This document shows, piece by piece, positions 24,316 to 30,700 of a stretch of DNA of 43,632 bases. The stretch comes from a virus. Made by a program: the position numbers and the translations under genes. The stretch is from positions 1 through 43,632 of IMG/VR virus record IMGVR_UViG_3300047667_001165; one strand, written 5' to 3'. Positions within the stretch are counted from its first letter, which is position 1, and each line of letters begins with the position of its first letter. The notes under the pieces are model-generated. The model saw nothing but the letters and a program-made list of their open reading frames with translations. It was not told where the DNA came from and made no database searches.

Positions 24316-24433
24316 GCAGAACAAGGCGTGAGAGGGCGACGATCTACCGCTAGCTTAGTTATGTTTATGTATTATCGCGTTTTAATTCCGAACGGAGTTC
24401 GGTTTAGATCGCGCCTCCACATTGACGTTAGCC
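24316..24433 (+). repeat. attC-like site 3
   Basis: Opens with GCAGAAC (24316-24322), matching the GTTCTGC box that opened cassette 2, and closes with GTTAGCC (24427-24433). The arms GTGAGAGGGCGACGATC and GATCGCGCCTCCAC are conserved. The central AT-rich loop segment differs from the other copies and is a base shorter. Confidence 0.88.
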
Positions 24434-24450
24434 CGAGAATCTAAGAAATC

Positions 24451-24687
24451 ATGTCAGAACCAAATAACTATAATCTTAGACTAAACCCAAAAAGAGAACT
24501 GGAAACCGAAATCTTAAAGAAAATAAACTCTGAAGATTTTGGAGAATGGCATATCACTGAACAAGAAAAAGGGAATCTAACGGCTTCTCAGATTGAAGTA
24601 GCTCTAAATTCACTGAAAGATAAAGATAAGATACAAGATTTTGCCAAACGAATTGAAACTGACGGAACTATATTTTCTCTAGATTAG
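24451..24687 (+). CDS. Cassette 3 gene, hypothetical 78 aa
   Basis: Starts 18 nt after GTTAGCC. The 78-residue, strongly charged, probably all-helical protein (LNPKRELETEILKKINSEDFG, then SQIEVALNSLKDKDKIQDFA) has no recognised motif. Its end overlaps by 20 nt the end of a 64-residue minus-strand gene in the same cassette. The composition suggests a small soluble regulator or inhibitor, but that is speculation. Confidence 0.65.
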   Translation: MSEPNNYNLRLNPKRELETEILKKINSEDFGEWHITEQEKGNLTASQIEVALNSLKDKDKIQDFAKRIETDGTIFSLD

Positions 24688-24862
24688 CTTTTCGGGGAAG
24701 GGGGCATTCTTTATTTCGTGCATCTAGATTATTCCACCATTCATCCATACAATCTGCAAAATAATTTAGTAGATCATCACAGCTATCGGGATTTTTTATT
24801 TCCTGCATGTATGGCTTAAGGAGCTTATCCATTGTTCTTAGTGGGCTGTTTGGTTTTCTCAT
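24668..24862 (-). CDS. Cassette 3 convergent gene, hypothetical 64 aa
   Basis: The ATG at 24862 gives 64 residues (MRKPNSPLRTMDKLLKPYMQ, then CDDLLNYFADCMDEWWNNLD). The helix with two Cys and a DEWW pair looks like a genuine small protein. An extension of the frame upstream to 24901 would enter site 4 and is less likely. It converges on the plus-strand gene with a 20-nt overlap and so lies wholly within the cassette. The function is unknown. Confidence 0.5.
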   Translation of the reverse strand: MRKPNSPLRTMDKLLKPYMQEIKNPDSCDDLLNYFADCMDEWWNNLDARNKECPLPRKANLEKI

Positions 24863-24892
24863 GCTTATATTTATCCCTAAAACCATTTGAAG

Positions 24893-25011
24893 GGCTAACA
24901 AGACGTGAGAGAGCGACGATCTACCGCTAACTTAGTTTATTTTTATATTAGATCGCGTTTTAATCCCGAACGGAGTTCGGTTTAGATCGCGCCTCCACAT
25001 TGACGTTCACC
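24893..25011 (+). repeat. attC-like site 4
   Basis: Opens with GGCTAAC (24893-24899), the exact reverse complement of GTTAGCC that opened cassette 3, and closes with GTTCACC (25005-25011). The box change relative to sites 2 and 3 is matched at both ends of the cassette, the most telling sign that these are recombination boxes. The inner hairpin CCGAAC-GGA-GTTCGG is intact. Confidence 0.9.
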
Positions 25012-25023
25012 TAGAAATAGGAC

Positions 25024-25299
25024 ATGCCCGATCCAACAAAAGCACAATGCCTAGAAATACTAGAATCATTACACCACAGGAAGAAACAGCTTCAATATAT
25101 TATACCGAAGCTGAAATCTGATCTTCGGAATTTACCAATCTACAAACCAAATCTTTATAAGGTTCCCAATCAAAATTGGGATTCTGAGGTTTCACGTAAC
25201 CAAGCTCAAGAGCGTCTTGATAACTCTTTGATAGAGCTTGCGGGGATTGATCTGGATATACCTCTTTTTTCAGAGCTAGTTGTTTCTGCTTCAAAGTAG
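25024..25299 (+). CDS. Cassette 4 gene, hypothetical 91 aa
   Basis: Starts 12 nt after GTTCACC. The 91-residue protein is helical (QCLEILESLHHRKKQLQYIIPKL), with a Pro-rich middle (LPIYKPNLYKVPNQNW) and a C-terminal helix-turn (RLDNSLIELAGIDLDIPLF). Codon usage looks phage-like. A 119-residue minus-strand frame (25100-25459) overlaps two thirds of it, and both read like plausible proteins; the consistent placement of plus genes just behind each site favours this one. Confidence 0.55.
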   Translation: MPDPTKAQCLEILESLHHRKKQLQYIIPKLKSDLRNLPIYKPNLYKVPNQNWDSEVSRNQAQERLDNSLIELAGIDLDIPLFSELVVSASK

Positions 25300-25459
25300 G
25301 GGATTCGTAATTTGATTCTTGTTCAACCATTTCTGGTGTTGTCTTAGTCAGATCAAAAAGACGGAGAGGTGAACAAGGCGCAGTATCTAACTCACTACCG
25401 CTACCTTGGTTGGTTTTGGAGGAGTCATTAGTTGTTTGTTTATTATTTTTTGTATTCAT
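25100..25459 (-). CDS. Cassette 4 opposite-strand ORF, up to 119 aa
   Basis: A minus-strand frame opposite the 91-residue gene. Its C-terminal two thirds look protein-like (SPTLKQKQLALKKEVYPDQ, SYQDALELGYVKPQNPNFDW). The first 45 codons from the ATG at 25459 run through attC-like site 5; an internal ATG at 25324 would place the whole gene inside the cassette. If the long form is real, site 5 doubles as the 5' end of a gene, which may explain why its sequence is diverged. The function is unknown. Confidence 0.45.
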   Translation of the reverse strand: MNTKNNKQTTNDSSKTNQGSGSELDTAPCSPLRLFDLTKTTPEMVEQESNYESPTLKQKQLALKKEVYPDQSPQALSKSYQDALELGYVKPQNPNFDWEPYKDLVCRLVNSEDQISASV

Positions 25460-25499
25460 ATTGAAATTGGTATTGATTAGATATGCTCCATCGTTGTCT
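25368..25499 (+). repeat. attC-like site 5 (diverged, 132 bp)
   Basis: It has almost no sequence in common with the other five, yet it opens with GGTGAAC (25368-25374), the exact reverse complement of the box that opened cassette 4, and closes with GTTGTCT (25493-25499). The arms AAGGCGCAGTATCTAA and TTAGATATGC pair with one extra G on the left. It was found only by looking for the predicted box, so it is strong support for the attC reading. Confidence 0.82.
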
Positions 25500-25508
25500 T
25501 AGAAAATC

Positions 25509-25826
25509 ATGAATAGATTCTCAAAACACCACGAATTAGATTACACGTTTTCCAACTTATCATCCGTTAGGATTGTGATCAAGGAGAAACTCTCAGATGA
25601 ATCGTATGATGAGAAATTCAGTGGAAAAACTTTTCAACCAAACGGAGAAGTAATAGAAGAATCTTTTATTAGTGGTGAATTGGAGGCTATCCTTCGTGAT
25701 TTTCAGGACCGTCTTTCTGCTTTTGTTGATTATTCTTCATATTTTGACGATTGTAATATCGCTCCGCATCCCGACGATTCAGCTCCTCGCGCTGTTTACT
25801 CTGCCACGACAACACTTGACTTGTAG
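25509..25826 (+). CDS. Cassette 5 gene, hypothetical 105 aa
   Basis: Starts 9 nt after GTTGTCT. The 105-residue acidic protein has strands (RIVIKEKLSDESYDEKF, SGKTFQPNGEVIEESF), a helix (ELEAILRDFQDRLSAF) and an acidic tail. No family is recognised. Its last 140 nt are overlapped by an opposite-strand frame of 65 residues. Confidence 0.6.
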   Translation: MNRFSKHHELDYTFSNLSSVRIVIKEKLSDESYDEKFSGKTFQPNGEVIEESFISGELEAILRDFQDRLSAFVDYSSYFDDCNIAPHPDDSAPRAVYSATTTLDL

Positions 25827-25884
25827 AAGCAGGGACATATTTGAACCAAAATGTTTCCCACCATGCTTTGATTTTACTTTTCAT
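25687..25884 (-). CDS. Cassette 5 convergent ORF, 65 aa
   Basis: The ATG at 25884 gives 65 residues: an N-terminal amphipathic, Trp/Phe-rich segment (MKSKIKAWWETFWFKYVPAS) followed by a very polar Gln/Asn/Arg tail. The N-terminus could associate with a membrane surface. It converges with the 105-residue gene with a 140-nt overlap, so at most one of the overlapped parts is under strong coding constraint. Confidence in this frame is moderate at best. Confidence 0.4.
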   Translation of the reverse strand: MKSKIKAWWETFWFKYVPASTSQVLSWQSKQREELNRRDAERYYNRQNMKNNQQKQKDGPENHEG

Positions 25885-25932
25885 CACATTTAATTAGATG
25901 TCGAAATCAATAGTTCAAGTTTTACTTGAAGA

Positions 25933-26050
25933 GACAACAAGGCGTGGGAGAGCGACGATCTACCGCTAACTTAGTTGAGTTTTATATTAGATCGCGTTTT
26001 AATCCCGAACGGAGTTCGGTTTAGATCGCGCCTCCACTTTGACGTTCATA
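25933..26050 (+). repeat. attC-like site 6
   Basis: Opens with AGACAAC (25933-25939), the exact reverse complement of GTTGTCT of cassette 5, and closes with GTTCATA (26044-26050). The body is of the common type, with the inner hairpin CCGAAC-GGA-GTTCGG and the arm GATCGCGCCTCCAC, so a cassette ending in a common-type site follows one ending in the diverged type. Confidence 0.88.
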
Positions 26051-26089
26051 AAATAATTGTTTAAAACCAATCTCCCGATAATTAAAAAT

Positions 26090-26266
26090 ATGGATGAAAA
26101 ATTATTTGTTATTGAGGAATCTAAATTAACCCAATTAATCGATCTTCTCAATGATGCCCCTCATAGATGGGTTGAATACCCTATCTTAATTCTCAAAAAC
26201 TTGGACCAACTAAAAATAGAAGAAAGCATCGAACCGGATGGAGAAAAGCAATTACTAGAAGGTTAA
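26090..26266 (+). CDS. Gene after site 6, hypothetical 58 aa
   Basis: The ATG at 26090 gives 58 residues (MDEKLFVIEESKLTQLIDLL, then RWVEYPILILKNLDQLKIEE), acidic and leucine-rich. A TTG start at 26057 would add 11 residues. It lies 39 nt beyond GTTCATA, further than in the other cassettes, and no closing TATGAAC box is found downstream. It is either the last cassette after loss of its site or a resident gene next to the array. Its stop overlaps the o-spanin-like gene by 4 nt, end to end. Confidence 0.55.
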   Translation: MDEKLFVIEESKLTQLIDLLNDAPHRWVEYPILILKNLDQLKIEESIEPDGEKQLLEG

Positions 26267-26526
26267 TCTATTAGTAATCTAGTTACCTCTTCTTTGTGTT
26301 GTTCCAAAGTAACAACATCGGTATCTTCGGGTAATGTGAATACCTTCCCTTTAAATACCACTTTACTATTCGCTGGAACTTGGAAGCGTTTTGGCTTCGA
26401 GAAGTTTGATGATGTTTCTATTGGCTTCAAGCCTATGCTTGAGTTGCAAGATGTAAGAACCATCAGGGCTAAAATCGAGAGACCCGTGAGCTTCGCTAAT
26501 TTTTGATATAAGTTTTTCTTCTTCAT
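26263..26526 (-). CDS. Small lipoprotein, candidate o-spanin (Rz1-like)
   Basis: 87 residues with a textbook lipoprotein signal: a basic MKKKNLYQK, hydrophobic LSILALMVL, and lipobox LTSC with the modified Cys at residue 27. The mature part is short and polar. The gene begins inside the preceding one in another frame and extends beyond it, the overlapping architecture typical of i-spanin/o-spanin pairs, which fuse inner and outer membranes at the end of lysis of Gram-negative hosts. The mature chain is not notably Pro-rich, unlike lambda Rz1. It could be an unrelated phage lipoprotein. Confidence 0.55.
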   Translation of the reverse strand: MKKKNLYQKLAKLTGLSILALMVLTSCNSSIGLKPIETSSNFSKPKRFQVPANSKVVFKGKVFTLPEDTDVVTLEQHKEEVTRLLID

Positions 26527-26623
26527 TATAGAGTTCTATGATTGTTCTAACGTTCGAATTTAATTCGCGAGCAGCTAGGAATTTTAGCAGGTTAACAAAA
26601 ATAGCCGCAATCGTTGTTTTCAT
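26366..26623 (-). CDS. Candidate i-spanin (Rz-like), 85 aa
   Basis: The N-terminus MKTTIAAIFVNLLKFLAA is a short hydrophobic segment that could serve as a signal anchor. It is followed by a largely helical, charged chain (VRTIIELYNEEEKLISKISEAHG, then LKHRLEANRNIIKLLEAK) as expected for the periplasmic coiled coil of an i-spanin. The lipoprotein gene starts 97 nt into it in a different frame, overlapping by 161 bp. It is shorter than lambda Rz, so identification rests mostly on the gene arrangement. Confidence 0.5.
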   Translation of the reverse strand: MKTTIAAIFVNLLKFLAARELNSNVRTIIELYNEEEKLISKISEAHGSLDFSPDGSYILQLKHRLEANRNIIKLLEAKTLPSSSE

Positions 26624-26667
26624 ATGTTATACTTAGTAATAACAAACCCACAACATAAGTAAATTCA

Positions 26668-27768
26668 GTGAGTAATATTTGTAACCCCATCGCCGCAGCA
26701 GAGATTGTTGGTCGCGAATATTTAGAGTCCCAAATGCCGAGTCGAGATGGTTACAAAACACGTAAAGTTTTTGATAACATTTCTCTCATAAATCAATCCG
26801 TTGGTAGTGTTGAGGATTCTGTAGCCAAAGTTGCGAAGCTGCACGGGCCTTATAGGGGTCCAAGCACAGAATTAGTATCATTCACTAAAAACCTATTCGG
26901 TAGAGATGAGGGATTTAGATCCTCAATTTTGGAGATTGAAAATACGGTTATAGGTATACAGCGTATTGTAAAGGATGTGAGTGAGCTGGGCGATCTTATC
27001 GGGGACATTACTCTTCAGGATGTGTCTGCAACTCTTTTGCGTGGTTACCTTAAAAATGTAGATATACTCCTACCTGATGGTGTTAGAACGGCTATAACCT
27101 CTAGTCTGAATAAGATGCCGTTGTTTACGGAAGTTTCAGAAGCTCTAGGAACGATCTATTCTAACATCATAATTCCTGACAATGCAATAAATATGGTTGA
27201 CGGTATTATAGGTAATGTATTGGACAGCACAGGACTTAGTAGTGTTCTAGGACAACACACATGGATTCGTATGCTACCTGAATATGCTGAAAACTTCCAC
27301 GACAATATCAGACTATTCCAAAGACTAGGTTCGAGAGTTTTACCTAAATGCACATATGGTAAAATATTTAATATTATGGACGAACCTTTGGCGCATCTAT
27401 ATAATTTAGCACAAGATACTTTTAGCTTCTTGGATGTTTTGGATAACAGAAAAAAATATCTAGGAATTCTATTCCAACAATACGGGGATCTGGTTAAAAA
27501 GATTAACAATCTATATCCTATGTGTCATGAATATAGCGTTTCCAACGAACCTTTAAATATTTCTATCGGTCGAGAAACCGCATTTGTTGATATACTCGGA
27601 GACAAGATCAATAAAACCGAGAACAATGCAAGCAACAATTCAAAACCTCCGTTATCCGGTGGGTCTAGTGATACGACTAATATCATTGCTGCTGAAAAGG
27701 CGTGGGCTAAACAACTAGATGCAGCTATTGCCGATTTAGACACCAGATTGGAAACACCAATAACTTAA
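26668..27768 (+). CDS. Putative baseplate/tail structural protein upstream of gp5, 366 aa
   Basis: A GTG start (GTG AGT AAT ATT) follows a 44-bp divergent gap. The 366-residue protein is mainly helical (SSILEIENTVIGIQRIVKDV, TSSLNKMPLFTEVSEALGTI), with a Gly/Ser/Asn-rich linker near residue 325 and a final helix (EKAWAKQLDAAIADLDTRL). It is 4 nt upstream of the gp5 hub gene and certainly co-transcribed with it, so a hub or baseplate partner, possibly an assembly chaperone, is inferred. I recognise no family. Confidence 0.6.
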   Translation: MSNICNPIAAAEIVGREYLESQMPSRDGYKTRKVFDNISLINQSVGSVEDSVAKVAKLHGPYRGPSTELVSFTKNLFGRDEGFRSSILEIENTVIGIQRIVKDVSELGDLIGDITLQDVSATLLRGYLKNVDILLPDGVRTAITSSLNKMPLFTEVSEALGTIYSNIIIPDNAINMVDGIIGNVLDSTGLSSVLGQHTWIRMLPEYAENFHDNIRLFQRLGSRVLPKCTYGKIFNIMDEPLAHLYNLAQDTFSFLDVLDNRKKYLGILFQQYGDLVKKINNLYPMCHEYSVSNEPLNISIGRETAFVDILGDKINKTENNASNNSKPPLSGGSSDTTNIIAAEKAWAKQLDAAIADLDTRLETPIT

Positions 27769-27772
27769 TATT

Positions 27773-30700
27773 ATGCAACATTTAGGAAATTTTAGAGGGA
27801 TCGTTTTTAAGAGAGCCGATCCTAGTCGTGCGGGTAAAGTGAAGGTTTGGGTTCCTGCGGTCCATAAAGAAATATATCAACAAGATATAGATGCTAATGG
27901 AGGTAGTGAAAAGGGATTGGTTGATGGTTATAGTAAAAAATTAGTCGATACTGTTTCTAAAAATTTGCCTTGGGCTGAAGTTGCACAACCAGTGATGGCT
28001 GGTGGTGGATCGTCTTATGGTTACGGTGGGGTTGAAACTTTTGGGGATGGCTACACTGGATTTGATGGTTCGGTTTCCGCAGATGATGAAGGTAGAGTTG
28101 ATCCCGAAGAGGTTAGGTCTTATTTCATAGGAGCTATTAGGAACTCACAACTTAATGGAAAGATTCCTTCGGATGCTGCTCAGTTTAATATTGACGGTTC
28201 CCCTGAAAGTTGGGCTAATTTCTTCGTCACTTTAGGATATAAGGAATCAAGCTTCAAAACAGGGACTGTTGGCGATCAAGGCCGTGCCGACATACCTAGT
28301 GGATCACATGGACTATATCAACTGTCTCCGGAAGATGGGCAGAATAAAGGCTACAACCCTTCAGGGGAAGCGTATACATTGGAGCAACTTTATGACCCCC
28401 AATTTAATATTGATCAAACTATTAGCATTGCAGAAAAATTACTTAGTGATGATAATATTATCGCGGGTGGTCGGACTAGGGGCTTATCTCGTTACTGGGG
28501 TCCGCTTAGAAGGGGTGATGTCAAACCACCGCCCGTTCCCGCTTCGACACCGCAGCCAACTATATCGAAGCCAACACAATCTGCTGCGAATGCATTTTCT
28601 TCAGGATCTTGTGATGGGGGATTTTCTGTTAATTCTGGTGTAAGAATCTTCTGTGGCTCTAGGAATGATATCAAAGCCAAGATGGGTAAATTTGAATCCA
28701 GAGTTGGTGATCGAAAGATTTCATTAGACTTCAATGCCGCTAGTGCAAGCGCCAAAGGGTTTGAAGTCTTGATACCCTCGGGTGCTTCTTCGGATGAAGA
28801 AAATAGAGCCACCCAATACCTGCAAAGGTTGGGGCAGTTCTTCGCTAGTCACGGAGTTCCGAGGAAAAACCGAGGTGTCAAGAGGAAAAACTTCCCTTCT
28901 AGTAATCCTGTAATATTCACAGAACCCTTCTTTAATAAAGATGTGGCGGCTATCAATTGTGTTGTTCAAAACATAGGAGAATATAATAAGATTCTTCTTG
29001 AGACTTTAGGGCAAATCCAAGGTGCTGTTTTGATGGCTCCGCATGAAAATACTAGCATCTCAACCAATGTCGGTGGTGATAGAACGGGTGCTGTATTGAG
29101 GTATAATGGCGAAACTATTGGCGAAAGGGAATTTGCCATGAGGTATATTATCAGACCTTTGGCTAGCGGTAAGGTTGTAACCACCAGAGATGCTTTTGGT
29201 GCTGTCGGTAACAAACACCCCGAAGAAACTCGTGATGAGGCTTTTCTGAGTAGTATAGATATCTCCGATACTGATATTAAAAAAACTGTGGATTTTGGTA
29301 AAAAGATCTATGAAGCTTCCGAGTTGGCAAGAACCAAACCAACGACCGAAAATGTCGAGGCGGCAAATTCACTTCGAGAGGAGAGAGATTTGTTCTGGGC
29401 TAATTTAGAGATTGACGAATCCGATACCGAGAAAAAGGCAGAAGCGCAAGCTAAACTGGATACATACATCTCAAACAACAATAAAGACTACACCGATAAA
29501 CCTGAAAACAATAAAGTAAATCCTGCTTCGAACTCTATTGCGCATACCCCTTACAATAACGTTTCCCGTGGCTCTTTTTCAACACCCGATGTGGGGGCTA
29601 ATGTGTGGGTTTTCTTCGAAGGTGGAGATATAGATTACCCTGTCGTTTTTGCAAACAATCCTAAACCCCAAGACTATGCGGGGGTTTATGATATTAGTTC
29701 GCCATCTCCAGATAATCCCGAACCAATGGAAGGTGATGAATCAAATATATATAGGGGTAAAACCGTAATAAATGGTAGGGGTGGATATGCGGAAATAGTC
29801 GATACCACTGGCCGTGAAAGATATAAAATTGGCTCTGCTCATGGCGGTTCCTATGAGATGAATCAAATGGGGACTACCGAATTTGCGGTTGGCGGTAAAA
29901 CTCGTTTGATTAAAGGTGATGAATTCTCAACTGTTAGGGGTGATGGCTCATTCTTTATTCAAGGTGATAAGGAGCTTATAGTTAAGGGTGATGTTTATAA
30001 TAAATTCGGTAATGTTAAAGGTGATGCCGACATATCAAAAAGAATTAAAGAACTACACCAACCCATCCATGATACGCAACAACTCTTTGATTTACAAAGG
30101 GCTGGTTCTGGTCATGAATTGGATACCTCGCCTCTACAGACGCAGGATGGGGACACTACGGATTGTCCTGTATGCAACGGAAAAAACAAATTCCCAACTA
30201 GGACAACTACACCGTCTACATTCACTCCCGCTATGCCTAATGGTGCTGGCGGTATTTCCGAAAGTTTATCCGCTGGTAAATCTACTGTTTCGGAAACAAG
30301 TGAAGCTCGTGAGAATTGTTTCAACTGCCAAGGTAGCGGTAAAGTTCCTTGGTCTGCCGAAGGTGTCTTTAAAAGAGATCCTAGGAAAAAAGAGATCCCT
30401 GATATGATCAATGCGAATTCTGATAAGATGTCAGAACTCGAAAATCGTTTGAGTAAAGGTGGTAATGTAACAGACTACATCTCTAGATCCCATACAATCT
30501 TTGTAGGTTCTAATATGAATGATTTGAATTCTATCAGAGTCGATCCTGTGGGGAAGAGGAAGCTTATGGGTCAGATGCCTTCCAAGTCTGGCAAAGGTGT
30601 ATTCCCGATGTATGTCCCAACTCCACACGTTGAGCCCGTCGCCACTAATAGTTTGTCTGGCGGTGATTACTCTATGATGGTATCAAACAAATATGCTTTA

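Larger units (their letters stand above)
23202..26266 (+). mobile_element. Integron-type gene-cassette array (CALIN) with six attC-like sites
   Basis: Six palindromic sites of 118-132 bp, all in the same orientation, alternate with small plus-strand genes at intervals of 488-617 bp. Each outer 5' box (4 nt + AAC) and 3' box (GTT + 4 nt) behaves as attC boxes do: the GTT box opening a cassette is the exact reverse complement of the AAC box closing the same cassette, for all five cassettes bounded on both sides. Five sites are close relatives; one is diverged but obeys the rule. No tyrosine recombinase (IntI) is in the window, so this is a cluster of attC sites lacking an integrase. The left end abuts RNase H. 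The right end has no closing site and runs into the spanin-like genes. Confidence 0.88.

Noticed and set aside
24235-24444. 69-residue plus-strand frame crossing site 3
   Set aside because: It runs through the whole attC-like site, and its composition is that of translated palindrome.
23202-26050. The repeated blocks could be a CRISPR array
   Set aside because: Copies are about 119 bp, spaced about 0.5 kb apart, contain imperfect palindromes and are separated by genes, not by 30-40 bp spacers.
23202-26050. The repeated blocks could be tRNA genes
   Set aside because: They contain GTTCGG and palindromic parts, but no cloverleaf with anticodon, D- and T-arms can be fitted, and no CCA-type acceptor end is present.
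23202-26050. The repeated blocks could be MITEs or IS remnants
   Set aside because: No target-site duplications are seen. The outer 7 bp vary between copies in a cassette-matched way, which transposon ends would not do.
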